DNA from: Sialis fuliginosa | Taxonomy: Eukaryota > Arthropoda > Insecta > Megaloptera > Sialidae | DNA: 64,000 bases | Assembly: GCA_961205875.1 (NCBI GenBank) | Contig: OY540811.1 | Location: 18,903,248 to 18,967,247 of the forward strand | Reading direction: 5' to 3' | Part shown: positions 11,755-24,051 of the stretch, in pieces | Numbering within the stretch: position 1 is the stretch's first letter | Layout of the letters: the number at the start of each line of letters is the position of its first letter | Position numbers and translations under genes: made by a program | Notes under the pieces: generated by a model | What the model saw: only the letters and a program-made list of their open reading frames with translations | Told to the model about the DNA's origin: nothing | The model's database searches: none

Positions 11755-12294
11755 ACTGAGGATAAAGTTTTGTGAGATATACAGTTAAAGCAAATATGTA
11801 CTTTTATTATTAACAGTGTAAACAGTCTAACCCAATTACAGACAAAGGTGGATGGGGGAATCCTTGGGGAGAATTAAAAACAACACATTTTCTATATCAT
11901 GTTTTACAAATAAAATCGTGCTTTGTTTTAAGATTTTATTAAATATTTGACGCGTACAATTATGTGTGCACATTCACTAATTTCATATTTTTCATTGTAT
12001 AATTATGAACTCTCAACATTTATGCTTTCGTTATTAAGTTTTAATGAGAAATGTTAACTTTTTGATTTCTTAAATGTTCAGTATTTTGTAACATAAATAA
12101 ATTTTTCAATAATTAATTTTCTAAATATACAACTACCCATAAATACTGTTATATTATTATTATCTTTAATATTATTATTAACTATGTATATTCTTTGCAC
12201 AACGGTTAGTGAAATATTGCCAAAAAAACATGATTCGAACGCCATCTTCTCCCAAGGGGGAAAACTTAATAGGTTAATAAGACACTCAAATTAA
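11755..12294. other. Spacer, nothing seen
   Basis: AT-rich with no repeat ends, RNA motifs or usable frames. Confidence 0.55.
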
Positions 12295-13010
12295 AGATTA
12301 AAACAAGCCGTGGGTTCAACTCTTGAGGTCCACACAACCAACATCTCAACATGGTATGACTATAAATACTTGAATACTGATTATTTACTGTTTCCGAATA
12401 GTTTATATGAATTTTTTTTTTAATATGTATATAAAAAAATTTAATGGAATTTGTCAGAAATAAATCTCACCTTTGTATTATGAATATTAGTTTTCCATTA
12501 TTTCTTATGTCAGTTTGAATTTAATTGCGTTTCTTTCCAAGGCAACATGAATTAGAAAACGTATTTATTATATTTATTAATGGTTGTTTAGGCACGTTTA
12601 AAAAAAAATAAAATACATGTCTCATTATTTGTATTGAAGAATATTTACTCATGCTAAGTTTCAAGTAAATCCGACCAAAAAAATATATTTACCAACACAA
12701 ACTTTTACATCCATTTTTACCCCTGCAGGGATTGAATTTCGAAAAATTCTTTCTTTTATATCATATTCACGTCAAGACGCTTCGATTGGCTTCCCAACGA
12801 AGTCAATATCATTTTTTATTTGCGAGATTTCGTGTACGTAAAAAATGACACGCACGTTCGTACATATACACACACACATACATTTTTCTAAAAATAGTGT
12901 AAATATACTACAGTGATGTTAAAACAAAAATATGTTGACATTTTTTATTTTGATTTTCGGACCGATCACAATAACTTCCTGTTGTAAAGTTAATAATTTC
13001 CCACTTTTTT
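12295..13010 (+). repeat. Retroelement-derived repeat, copy 1 (head SINE-like, tail LINE-like)
   Basis: The head (12295-12400) has ccgtgggttcaactcttgag, whose ggttcaactc resembles a Pol III B box, and aataggttaataagacactc upstream as a possible A box. The middle and tail (accaacacaaacttttacat, cgaagtcaatatcattttt, gcgagatttcgtgtacg) match 38965-39930 and, in part, 62945-63115. The tail phrases 'acaaacttttacatccatt...cccctgcagggattgaattt' are typical of RTE-type LINE 3' ends in insects. Copy 2 has an expanded minisatellite where this copy has a single unit. Confidence 0.55.
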
Positions 13011-13371
13011 CATTTTGTTAAATGAGTATTTCTTTGCTCTAACATCTGTAGGTATGAAAATTTTTATTTTTACATCTCAAATAACTACATTAATACTGTT
13101 ATCTCGGATATCACATGAAATTATAGTGTGTTACGGAGTAACGTACATTTCGAGCTCATGGGATATTTAAAGAAAAATAATGATAGATAATAATATATCA
13201 TTTCTGTTACGTGATCAATATTGTCAGTTCGTACAAAAGAACACGACGTGTTATGCATAAATTATGTTCCCAAGTGATTATTATTATATTATTGATACAT
13301 AGGCTTGTACAGCTACATTACATAAATAGAAAATATATTTTTACCTTATGTATATTTTATACAGGTGGCGC

Positions 13372-14343
13372 AAAATGAGCTTGGTAGTCTGTGTTCTCTG
13401 TATTTTTTGAACGAAATGTAAAAAATGAACTGTCTCTGTAAATAAAAGCTATATTCTTAAAATATGGTCAAATGACCATCCTTTTTTTGCCATGACATCA
13501 GAATTTTTTGAAATATTAATCTCATGCCAGAAGTCTTTAGACAGTCAAATCCGTCTCTAGTCACCATTTTTTAATATGACGTGATTGGGAATTTGCTATA
13601 AGTCAATTATGTTCCAAGGTAATTTCTTCGAAAAAAAATTATTATGTCAGCTCATTGTTAAGGAAAATTTACAATTACAGAAATCCACTGTTAATTAAAA
13701 ATAATTATTTTATGATTCACTTGACAGAACAAGTAAGTAATCGTTTAATCATATTTTATAATACGGTAGACTATTTCTAATAAACGACATATTAATTAAT
13801 TTCATTTTAAACGAGGACTAAATCTCTGCCGCAACGAACTATTTTTAAATAGTCTTGCCATTGTTAACAATAAATAATGAAGTACCGTTTGGTACCAATT
13901 ATTACATGAAATAATTCAAAGAAAATTCTTTCGACCAAATTACTTTTAAACAACTAGAACCTCCAATAGGATGTCACCGCTAAAACCACAATTGATGACC
14001 TAAGGCTGCATTTCCGATTTGCTTCATATGAAAAAATGGTGATGCGAGATGTCCACAGCGCTTATCGACCAAGATTTTTTTATTTGTTTCACGGAAAAAA
14101 ATCAAAAAGAACACCCGGGTGGGATAGCGTTAATATTTATTTCCTGGAACTCCAAGAATGCCATGGAAAAGTCGTGAGAAGAACATATATTTGCGAGCAA
14201 GAAGGTGGTGGTCATTTGACCAATATGATTTTTCACATAATGTAAAAAATTTCCAAGAATAAAGCTTTCATTACTCACATCTATTATAGTTCATTCAAAG
14301 GGTGCAAGGAAAAGTAACTGTTTAGATTATTTTGCGCCACCTG
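13372..14343. mobile_element. Fold-back transposon with CAGGTGGCGCAAAAT ends
   Basis: The ends are caggtggcgcaaaat and attttgcgccacctg, a perfect 15-bp pair. ttata lies directly on both sides (13367-13371 and 14344-14348), a possible 5-bp duplication. The inversion continues for roughly 300 bp in degenerate form, sharing ggtcaaatgaccat on the left with ggtcaaatgaccaccacc on the inverted right, and tcaccattttttaatatga with its inverted match. A 69-codon ATG frame at 14036-14245 lies entirely in the right arm and is not counted as a gene. The superfamily is unresolved. Confidence 0.7.
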
Positions 14344-15590
14344 TTATAATAATCAATATTTGTTCATTTATAGATACTTATATTTAAAATTATTTTTTTA
14401 TTACGTGTACGTTATATGATACTACTGTAAATACATTTTAATTATGTTTGCTGATTAACATCTGGGTTTATTTCTTTTTAATTTCATAATTACGAAGCAT
14501 CAATTTATTTATTTAAATTTTTTAATTCTGTCTTATGTTATACTTTAATGGTGTTTTATTAATATCTCGAGAGTTTTTTCATTAGAATAATAATTCTCTC
14601 GGCAGCTGAAGCTAATCATTTATTTAAAAAAAACATATTAAAACTAATTGTATGTCGTATTGGTATATGGTATATATACATATGTATATATGTATATAAT
14701 ATATAATATCTTCAGTGAAATAAAGTTCTGTGTCCGATGTAGGTACATATGTAATATGTATACCTATATAGATAGTTCCATAGATGTACTTTGAAAATGA
14801 CATCATTATCATATCCAACTGGCGTAAAATTCTAACAGGCGTTATCCCGACATCTCCTTAAGAATTTGTAGAGCCATACTTGTTCCGTCTTTTATTTCCA
14901 AATCAGGATAAATATTATTTATATTCGTTATAATTTGACCTACATAAACATAATGATGTAATATTTTTTAATAATAAAAAAGGGAATTTTTATTTTTTAA
15001 TAATATAAAAGGGAATTTTTATTTTTATGTATGCTTTTCAAAGCAGATCTTTATGTTACATGATTATAATCTGTAAAAATGATGAAAATATAATCTTATG
15101 TTGAGATAATTAATATTTTTTTTAATTTTAAATAAAATACGATTTATGTTTTTTAAACATCCTAAATTCAATAACATTTTATTGTAAATATACGATATTA
15201 TTTATGAAAAGAATGTTGATTTATAAATTTCATATTAAATGTAAAATACCTGTATTAGGTTATCACATTTTGCAATCAGATACACATGTTATTTACATAA
15301 TATATAATTTTGGAACTATAAACAATAAACATACCTTTGATTCCAATCGTTTGTATTATGTATTGTCCGAATTGTATTCAAAGATATGTTATTTAATACT
15401 AGAAGCAATATCAGGACGAACAAAACCGATAGGTTCTTTAGTGAACCGATATACAAATATGTATTATAAATATATGTGCCTACAAATACAATATGATATA
15501 GAGTTATTGTTTTACACTATATATTTTATTATTTGATATCAATTTAGTATATAGTAGATTATAATATAAACCCGTTTATTTTTATTAGAG
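14344..15590. other. AT-rich spacer
   Basis: No gene supported. A 110-codon frame at 15204-15536 overlaps a dispersed repeat (15332-15480) and has low-complexity composition. The stretch 14960-15030 contains a local 40-bp duplication (agggaatttttatttttt twice). Confidence 0.5.
15332..15480 (+). repeat. Degenerate repeat, pair of 16908-17012
   Basis: Shared phrases with 16908-17012 in the same order are tacctttgattccaatcg/tacctttgatttcagtc, ttatttaatactagaagca/ttatttgatactagaaaca and accgatag. It is an old two-copy repeat of unknown class. Confidence 0.4.
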
Positions 15591-15955
15591 ACTAGCGGAA
15601 CCACCCCGACTTCGCACGGGAGTTAATATTTCACCCCCTGTCACGTATGGATGGTTGTAATTGTTGTTTCAGCTATCCAAAAATAATTTGTTTAAAAATC
15701 AGACCATAAATACACATTTTTGTAAATATCTCGACTCCAGTGCCACCTACCAAAAAAGTTTAACATAACGGAGTACCAAACGAACATATGATGGGAATAT
15801 GGTTTCGATACGTCTAGTAGTTTAGGCCTGATGAGATCAGATAAAAAAAAACAGCGTTTTGAATAGTTTTGATACATTTTTTATATGGAAAAAATACAAT
15901 GGTTTGAATATGACTTCGATACGTCCATTGGTTTAGGCCTGATGAGAACACAATC
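15591..15955 (+). repeat. RTE-type LINE 3' end, copy A
   Basis: The sequence starts actagcggaaccaccccgac, then ttcgcacggg, tttcaccccctgtcacgtat, and two tandem versions of a block ending ttcgatacgtc...gtttaggcctgatgag (15806-15835 and 15920-15946). The same order is found at 24052-24437 (minus), and the tandem block is at 53420-53700. The 'ctagcgacccgccccggcttcgcacggg' type of sequence is a known 3' tail of RTE-like non-LTR retrotransposons in insects. No reverse transcriptase frame is attached, so the copy is 5'-truncated. Confidence 0.65.
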
Positions 15956-16280
15956 ATACATAGGTACATATATAGGTACTTACGAAGATTGAATTATAAC
16001 TTTAAAAATTGTATCATAAAATGCACTTTTTTTAACAACAAATATAAAATTCGAATTTAGGAGGTCAAAATACATCAATTCCATCAAGTTGTCCGTTAAT
16101 TTTTAGTTTTGATAAGTGGTCACGAATAACATGGCTAGCGTTAATAATAATTGTTTTGCTACCAAATAACAGATCCAATTTTTTTAAATAAATTCTAAAT
16201 GAGTAATATCTGTTACTGACTGGTATCGAACTCATGCTGACGAATCTATTTATTGTTTGTTGACACAAGTCCGTCCTCTA

Positions 16281-16440
16281 TTTAAGCTCATTAGCGCACA
16301 TCGGATACTGTAACTAAATTATCATCAGCAATGTAATCAAGTTAACGTCACAAACACCCCAACTCTAACGAGGTTTGAATCCACAACCTTCAAACTAGCG
16401 GTCAATCATATTAAAGTCGGAATTAGGTGGCTAGCTGTTT
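16281..16440 (-). repeat. Possible tRNA-derived SINE fragment
   Basis: On the minus strand, ggttgtggattcaaacctcg (about 16368-16388) contains ggattcaaacc, a good Pol III B-box (T-arm) match. About 40-55 nt upstream, agctagccacctaattccga (16414-16433) could hold a weak A box. The downstream minus-strand phrase gttggggtgtttgtgacgtt follows. There is no cloverleaf, so it is not a tRNA gene. Confidence 0.35.
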
Positions 16441-16907
16441 TAATACTTAGACCAATATTGCAGTGCTATTGTTTTTGTTAAGAATTTTCAACAGAATTAA
16501 ACCTTTACGTTATTATATATTCAGTTTGGTAAAGCGTATATTTTTGATTGTATAATATATCACGAGAGGGTCTTCTATTTTTAGATATGACCACTTCAGT
16601 AGACCCCCATTTACTAAGGGAGGTATGTTATTATTATAGATTTAATCGGTGAATTTATTATTGCTTACATCTAAACATTTTTCAAGCTGATTATCATTTG
16701 AAGCTTATGTTTTTTAGGGGAATTTATGTTAGAAATCTTAAAAATCACTTTGTTGCATAAGTTCAAACTTAATCAAATTGGTTTAAAAAATATGGTGGAC
16801 ATTCAAGTCAAGAAAAAGATGTTAAGGGATGATAGTTTTTTTTAAATCGGAAATCGGTTAACAATTTCAAAATGAAAAGTATATATAGATACACATGTAT
16901 AGATATG

Positions 16908-17012
16908 TACCTTTGATTTCAGTCATACGTCTACATTTGATACATTGGTTATTTGATACTAGAAACAGGTATGACTGAACCGATAGTACTACTCAAATAT
17001 TATACCTAAATA
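16908..17012 (+). repeat. Degenerate repeat, pair of 15332-15480
   Basis: Same ordered phrases as described for 15332-15480, with a large deletion between ttatttgatactagaaaca and gaaccgatag. Confidence 0.4.
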
Positions 17013-17331
17013 TGAAATTGTCGCTCAACTACAACCCAAAAAATTTTTTTTTCAAAATTTCAATTTTTTTTACTTGATAGAGTATGCGCAGCTTCTTGAA
17101 AATATTGTCTGATATGCACATTTTTTTCATTTTTTACATTGTACCATAGTTTGAACTTCATCAAAAAAAAAAATTCTTATATTTTTGAAAAATTGAAATA
17201 TTTTTTTAAAACTATCAACTTTTAGAGGCTAATAATTGTACATGAGAATGCTCACATAAAGAGCAAAATTCACAATTCAAATTAGCCAAATCCGTGTTGA
17301 GGCCGATTTTACATTGCACCCGGCTACAGCC

Positions 17332-17476
17332 TTTGATACCCGGTTTAGTATTATATTAGTGTTATCGATTTCCAGTATCAAACAATGATTATTTAGACCA
17401 GGGATGTATAGGGCCATTCCGGCCAGTGGGCTCTTTGAGTTATATCTAGTTTTTTTTTGTTCTTAATTTTTTCCCG
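17332..17476 (+). repeat. Fragment of the 49244-50200 fold-back family
   Basis: tttgatacccggtttagtat, agtgttatcgatttccagta, agaccagggatgtat, cagtgggc and tttttttgttcttaatttt follow the same order as the left arm of the 49244-50200 palindrome. Only one arm is present, so this is a solo-arm relic. The following 17480-17560 is GC-richer and unassigned. Confidence 0.6.
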
Positions 17477-17764
17477 TAAAAATCAGTTTTTCTCCATGTG
17501 GCCGTCCGCCGTCCCTTCTGAACTGGCACCACGAGCAGTCGCCCAGTCTCCCTATATTAACAAAATAAGCAACGAATTTTAATAAATATTAAATAAATTC
17601 TAAACATCAACCATTCTTTTTTTCAAAGCTTACTTGACTTAAATTTAATATTGCACTCGAGTGATTGTTGTAGTTTTGGCCAACCAAAATATTTTAGTTT
17701 TCCATGGCACTTGTGATTTTTATTCAATAATGAATAAAATGCGTTGTATCTTTGTTATGAGTTG

Positions 17765-17855
17765 TTTTATTATCGAAAATACGAAAAGCTTTGCGATCAT
17801 TTAATAAAAAAAAATTGTTCTCTGATTTCAAAATTTTCACTCGATCTTTCATTTT
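17765..17855 (+). repeat. Repeat family D fragment (partial)
   Basis: tatcgaaaatacgaaaagct, ttgcgatcattt and ttgttctctgatttcaaaat match the 5' part of the family D copies at 37815-38060 and 52905-53110. The tail with cccctgaatccttgtc is absent. Confidence 0.45.
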
Positions 17856-18203
17856 ATAATCGTTTTTTTTTTCGATCAACTCTTCAAGTTTTATACCACC
17901 TGATATAACCCTGTATAATTGAATAGTTCAATGTCCGTAATATAATGACATTTTTGTTAATATATTATTATAAAAAAATTATTTATTTTTTATGATCAAT
18001 TAATGTTATTATTACAATCATACTTTTGCTGCACAAAATGTTAAAATACTGCATTTGAGGTATGAAATGATTGTTTCCATTAAAATTTTTGTTAATGAAA
18101 TATTGTTATATCATAATTATTATATTTATGTTGATTTTTTTAAACAAAAATAACGTATATTATTTATGAATTTCTTAGTGTAAACCAGTAATAAAATTCA
18201 AAA

Positions 18204-18327
18204 ATTCCGGAAAATTTGACCGGAATTTACTAGTTTAACCGGAATCGGAATAAAATCGTGAATTCCGGTACACCCCTAGACTGGAGTGAGACCGGACCGG
18301 GACCGGCACGTAAGTCTGGATCGACCC
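18204..18327 (+). repeat. hAT-like terminus plus copy of the 11.4-kb arm
   Basis: 18204-18278 carries four ccgga-a-type repeats and ends gaattccggtacacccctag, very like a hAT 3' end (..CACCCCTG). No matching 5' end was found. It abuts 18281-18327 (ctggagtgagaccggaccgg to ggatcgaccc), which matches the right arm of 11156-11474. A 124-codon frame starting inside at 18286 runs on into AT-rich DNA and is not supported as a gene. Confidence 0.45.
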
Positions 18328-18599
18328 GTAATGAGAAATAAACTATCATTGACAGTTGAAAAATCTTTTAAATTTATTAAATTGGAAAAATCGATTTCTA
18401 CTATGATATTTAGGATAATTAAATTTCCTTTCATTGCTTTATTCATACCACCCGCTAGGTACTTCTCATTCTCAATTAATCTTATAACACGAGTCATTTA
18501 TATCAAGCACACAATTTTCTTCCATTACTCGACCCATCCAAAGAAAGTGCTAACCGATACTAAAGCAATTCATATTTATCAAAAACCAAATAACTACCC

Positions 18600-18870
18600 A
18601 TTAATCCTGTGCCATCGTAGCTGGTGTGAGGCACTAGCAAACATTACGGTACAAATTTAGTACATTTGAATCTCGCGCGACAGAAAGAAATATTAGAGAA
18701 GAGATAACAGTCATAATGCAGCTCGCATAAAACAGATGATCCTCCGTGCAGCTGGGAATGAACGTGAGACATTCATCATCATCATCGATTTTATTTGTGT
18801 ACGTGTCTATAAATAATAAATACGTGACGGGCGACGTTATTCGTGTTGCTTCTTGTTCTGAGCAAACCTT
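18600..18870. other. GC-richer island, possible conserved non-coding DNA
   Basis: Mixed-composition stretch with ataatgcagctcgcataaaa, gatcctccgtgcagctggga and a (CAT)n run at about 18774-18786. There are no inverted ends, no second copy and no frame. Its character is clearly different from the surrounding AT-rich DNA. A regulatory role is inferred only. Confidence 0.25.
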
Positions 18871-20624
18871 TTGATGTTATTGCAACAGAAGTCCCAAACA
18901 GAACCAATAAGTTATCTTATTCTGGAATACTTTTTTTTATTTCTCCCTAACAAACAAAAAACGTTTTGAAAAGTTGTAACTAAATAAGTTATGTAATGCC
19001 TAAGATATTTCGTCATTTTGCAGCGTATCAGCACATTTCATACCAGAAAATAATTAAAATAAAATAAACAGGTACATTTATCTACATTATGAGAAAAGTG
19101 CTGCTAATACGGAAAAAAAGTAGTAGGATGAAAAAGCTTATTATGTAATGTAAAATGAATGCTAAAAGAATACAAGTAAATATATTATCAAAAATTATTT
19201 AAAACAGAAAATTAAAATCAAACACATATCTATTTAAATTTTATTCTTTTTGGGGGGGGGAATAGAGTCTTTCAAAAATTTCATGTTTATGATATCATTT
19301 TTATATTTTTATTTTTTAGGTTGGTATTGGTATTTTTTTAAGTATGATAACAGAATCATCACTGTCATAGACGTAAAGCATGGATTGTGCATCTAATTCC
19401 AAAACCGAGTCATCAAAAGAAGAGATAAAACGTACGTTAGGTCTTTGCCTATCTTTATTTAAATATGAGTGTAAAAATATATAGAGTATTAGTCGGGTTA
19501 TCTTCACTTTCACTTTCTTTGAACCAAATCTTACACATTACGATAATAACAAAATGCGCAGTTTATGTTTCAATCTACATACATATATGATCACTGTTTT
19601 AGAGAAAACGAATTCAGGCACTACAATATATTGAATTCGACCAATGTGTAAAATTAATATCTTCTACATTCTAAAAATAAATTTCAATAAAAAGCAAATC
19701 ATAACATAAATTAGTTAGTATAAAGCCAATTAGATCTAATAAAAATATCAGAATCAATTCCATGGCATCCATTTTGTCTCAAGCAACATAGTTTGGGAAT
19801 TTCTTTACTCCTTTAATATACGTGACCCCCGATCTGTGCACGTGTGTCTTTAAATGTGTGTGTGTTCAAGTGTCTGTATGTGTGTGTATGTATTCTACTC
19901 GATAGGAGCACTGCCTGTGGAACCAATTACTTTAATGCAAAGGAATAAACAAGCTCCTAAAAAATGATCTCCATGTTCCCTTACGGCTTATTCGATATCA
20001 CAAATGTTATTTGTATATGGGAAAGATGTACATATAAAGAAACAAACAGATTTTTTATAATTATATTGAGAATATAAGATAAATGAATATAGTTTGTATA
20101 TTTGTTTTTACATTGGTTTTGATCTAGATGATAACGACGACTTTCATTTTAAAAGGGTGAAACTATGTTTTATTCTAATAAAGATTTTCAGAACAGAAAA
20201 AGGTGACATTAATGTTCAAACATATGTTACTGCTTGCGTGTTTTTATTCACATAAACCAACCTATAAAAACTCAATAAAATTTATACCTATACTACAGTG
20301 AGAAAGTGATCCAATTTCATGTGAAGATAACAAAATCGCATTTAATAACAATTTAAACGTTTTTACGTATTTATTTCAGTTTGTGATTTTTCACATTTTT
20401 ACACCAATAAAAATCTTAAATTTAATTTATTTATGTCGACATATTAAAAATTCATTCGTCGTCATTATAAAAGTACATATAACAAAATTTAATACAAACA
20501 CCGAATTTTAATTTAACACAAAATAAACTAGAAAATTTCACGACAAACACATATCATACATAGTTATGTTCATATGTGCAAAAATGTACACAAAAGTGTA
20601 ATGGTAATAATAATGTGCTAGACT
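18871..20624. other. AT-rich spacer with GT-rich tract
   Basis: Nothing coding is supported. There is a G9 run at 19252-19260 and a GT-rich imperfect repeat at 19840-19895 (tgtgtgtgttcaagtgtctg) with a moderately GC-rich flank to 19930. Confidence 0.5.
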
Positions 20625-20830
20625 GAGAGGTCAGTACGTGGGTGTAGGAGTGAGAGAGAGGATTGCCACGGAATGTGGAGCACGGTTGTTGAAAACGCTC
20701 TGGTGTAAAACATTTCACGCATCCTGCGGTCGCGCGGCGTCATAAAACTTCAGTGCCTCTGCTTTCTCCCGGTGACTGTATGTAGTGGTCCCGATAAAAG
20801 GATGCTACTACTCAGGGGTGTGCTGCTGAA
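20625..20830. other. GC-richer island
   Basis: The stretch from ggtcagtacgtgggtgtagg through cctgcggtcgcgcggcgtca to ggatgctactactcaggggt stands out in base composition. There is no ORF above about 60 codons and no repeat ends. It could be an exon remnant, a promoter-proximal or an enhancer segment. Nothing seen decides between these. Confidence 0.25.
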
Positions 20831-21035
20831 ATTCGAACTATCTCAAAATAGGTATTTTCATCCTTTCAAGATATATGACACAGGCCAATAAATTTTAACT
20901 TTTTGAAAATTGTTTGAGATCTAATAAGATATTTTATACAATTCCGACACGCTGCTTTCAATGGTGATTTCCATTTTTTTCCTACCACGTAAAAAAAATC
21001 TGGAAAAAAATTATATTTTTATATAAAATTAGAAT

Positions 21036-21602
21036 AAGGTACTGGCACCAGTCTTGAATATGACCCCAGTAATGGCTATTTTTTAATTAAATGTACTGAA
21101 TTAAAAATATTTGTAGATATTTGATTACTACCATTTCTGAATATTAATCTATATACATTTAACTGTCTTATAACGTGATTTGATGACAATCGGCCAGTAG
21201 GTGTCAAAATGGCGGACATTTAAACTAATTATTAGTATAATTTATTTATTAATTATTATATTATCATAGCAACTGCTTTACATTGCTTCAAATTTGACGA
21301 TTCTTTCTTTTATATCTTTTGTGTCGTAGTACTTATCATTTTGTAATCATTAGCAAGTGTCCATCACTGCGTGATCGTTACTGGTTTTACTTTATCTATT
21401 ACTGGAGAAAAAACATAAATAAAATAAAAGGCAATAATTTAAAAAAACAAACTATATTTGCGGAGTTTGGCAGATAAATTGATTAAATAAAGAGTTATTT
21501 GTTTTATTAGTAACATGGTTAATGAGAATTACAAAAAAGAAGTCCATCAATCACAAAAACAGTAAACCTCTTATAGCGGCCAAGTTCTGGTGTCAGTACT
21601 TT
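21036..21602 (+). mobile_element. AAGGTACTGGCACCAGTC element, copy 1
   Basis: Ends are aaggtactggcaccagtc and ctggtgtcagtacttt, a 16-bp inverted pair. The whole 567-bp body aligns with 56931-57486 (same orientation) and with 58926-59488 (opposite orientation). Shared internal blocks include gtgatttgatgacaatcggc, gtcgtagtacttatcatttt and aatcattagcaagtgtccat. There is no coding frame. Flanking duplications are unclear; TA is possible from copies 2 and 3. Confidence 0.8.
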
Positions 21603-23029
21603 AGATGTATTAAATATTGAAAATATAAATAATAATATTTCTACTACAAATAATTATTTGTTTATATTTACCTATAAGAGAAATTGCGAAAATTAGTATT
21701 AGCAGCACGGGGAAGTCCTAATAATACAAATTCAAAAGAGAAGTTAATTTGTTTTTACTACACCATTTTACTTTGTACGTAGGCAATAAATATATCACTT
21801 AGTACCTTGTTTCTTCCTCTATAAAACAGTTTTTATTTCAGTGGATTACACAAAGCAAAATTAATCTAGATTACTTAATTGTCCGTTTTTAAACCACCAT
21901 TACGTTAACCACGCTTATGATAAATTTTATAAAGTAGATAATAATTAGTGAATTTTCCGTTTATAAATTTTGGTTATGTTTGAAAATATCGCCAATCATA
22001 GTTTGGAGATAGAAAATTAGATTTTTTTAATTGTGATAAACTGGACGGGGTAGACATTGGACAATAATGGGTATCATATATTAATTTAGAATACTAACGT
22101 TTTTATAAAACATCAAATATCTAAAATAACAAATGGTATATTGATCTGTGTAATTGAAATAGTTAAAACAAAGATTATAACATATGTTATGTAAATTTCG
22201 TTCCATACATATTATTCGTAGCATAACAGAAGAAGAATACAATTCTATGTGTTTGATGTAATAATCACTGTACAGGATTCAGCTACCTCGTGTTTCGTAT
22301 CAAGTTAGTTTGTCATCTTTATCTATATCACAGTAGAGTTTATCAGATTATCAAAGGAAAGCTTTGTAGTCGTTTGATCTACTTTACTATAACATTTTAT
22401 TTGATTTATTGAATATTATTCTTGACACTTCGATATTTACATTCGAAAGTATATCAGAAAAAGTGTGCATGTTTATGAATTTCAGGTTTTTGCGGTTATT
22501 GCATTAAATAAACCTGTCTATATTGAGTTATTTCTATCAAATATAAAGTGTTACAACTTCTCAAGAAAGTTGTTATCCGGAATAGAAATATGTGATTTAG
22601 GATTAAATTTTTATTTAGAAATTACAGTTTTATCTTGTTCATGTAAATTGTCCTTCTAAAGGAGTTTCTGAAATATTTGTGAATAAGCAGATATATTTAT
22701 AATTTGTATATACTATTGTAGCCCACCCCTGATATTTTCTTCACGGTGTTAGGAATATTTAAATGAGAGACACACAGCGCGCAATCTCTCTCTCTTGCTC
22801 TCTGTGGGTGTATGTCGTAAACGCAACAGTTATAAAAACATTGGCAATGATACATATATATGTACATACATTTTTACAGTGGTGGATTTTGCTGAAGAAA
22901 AATGAGTGTAGAAGTTTTACGAATAAATACATTTAATATTCATGTATATGTTCCTACTTAAAAGCGGAGAAACTGTGGTTTTTTAGTCACTTAAACAAAA
23001 TGTAAACACCTTAATCACAAGAAAACAAT
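21603..23029. other. AT-rich spacer
   Basis: No gene. A small CT/GC-richer patch at 22735-22835 holds a (CT)n run (aatctctctctcttgctctc). The 64-codon frame at 22465-22659 has no recognisable features. Confidence 0.5.
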
Positions 23030-23076
23030 GGCACTCGACACGTGTTTCGACTTCACAAGAAGTCCTAATCAGGAGC
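23030..23076 (-). ncRNA. Hammerhead-like ribozyme relic (candidate)
   Basis: Read on the minus strand: CTGATTA, one G, then GACTTC-TTGT-GAAGTC (a perfect 6-bp stem II with a tetraloop), then GAAAC. The order CUGANGA-stem II-GAAA is the hammerhead core, but the conserved G8 is U here. A possible stem III is CAC/GTG, followed by CC rather than the expected UH. It is therefore probably inactive. Penelope-like and other retroelements of animals carry such motifs. No reverse transcriptase is seen nearby. The adjacent 23080-23110 has a small aatagttcc/ggaactatt hairpin. Confidence 0.35.
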
Positions 23077-24051
23077 TTAATAGTTCCAGATTAAACTATT
23101 AGGAACTATTTAGTTTATGTATATGTTAGATAAAATAAGACTGCGTCAATCAATATCGCAGATAAAAAATTAACCGATATCTAGCTTACCCATTAAAAAA
23201 ATGTAAAACAATGTAATGCGAATAGCATAATAATAATAAATACATACTTTATCCAGTGAAAATTCAATACAAAACCTTTATTAAAAATTTCAACCAATCG
23301 ATTCTTTCCCTTATACATCTTCTAATGACGTGAGAAATAAATAATTAATTAATGCCTCGCGTCATACTCAAAATTCATAATTATATAACGCATAAAATTA
23401 ATTAACATGTACAATATAAAGGCTTAAATTTAATTAAACAAAATTTTATTAATTATATCCTTTACTTTAGGTTTTCAATGTGACTGTTCACTAACAACAA
23501 ATTATTATAAAAGGTTTATGTAAGATATAGATATATGCGCAGTCATACCATATGTAAATGTTACAAATACATTTTTGTATTACCTTTTCGGAATAAGCTA
23601 TTGTTGGAAATTAATTATTTTTATATTACAAGCATTATTTAGATTTTATGAATAATTAATGCATTCCATTGATATTTTTGTTATTATTCAGCTGAAAGAT
23701 CAGGAAATATTATAATGAAGAAAATAATTATACTTTATTTTGAAACAACATTAACACGTATTCAATTTTCCAATTCTGACAATCAGTTATTTTATAGTTC
23801 ATGAGTCACTTAGTATCTACAAGGCTTAGATGCTAAATCAATAATGTCCAATTTAATTCGATTTGGCAATTTTGGTTCAAATGGACTTGAATATATTAAT
23901 TTCTCAAGCAAAAATATACCTAGGTATAAAAATAAATGTCGAAATTTTTATTAATTCTGATTGGCTGAATAAAAAGAGGAATACATTTCATCATGTATTT
24001 AATTTTTTTAAATAAATTTTCGTAATATAGTATCACAATGTTGGTGCGTAT
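23077..24051. other. AT-rich spacer
   Basis: No frames, ends or motifs worth naming beyond the short hairpin at about 23080-23110. Confidence 0.5.

Noticed and set aside
14036..14245. 69-codon ATG frame of fair composition
   Set aside because: It lies wholly in the right inverted arm of the 13372-14343 element. The left arm carries the decayed inverted version.
15204..15536. 110-codon frame
   Set aside because: It overlaps a degenerate two-copy repeat and has low-complexity Ile/Tyr-rich composition.
18286..18660. Longest open frame (124 codons)
   Set aside because: It starts inside a dispersed repeat (18281-18327) and continues into AT-rich DNA. The opposite strand is open too, and there is no domain.
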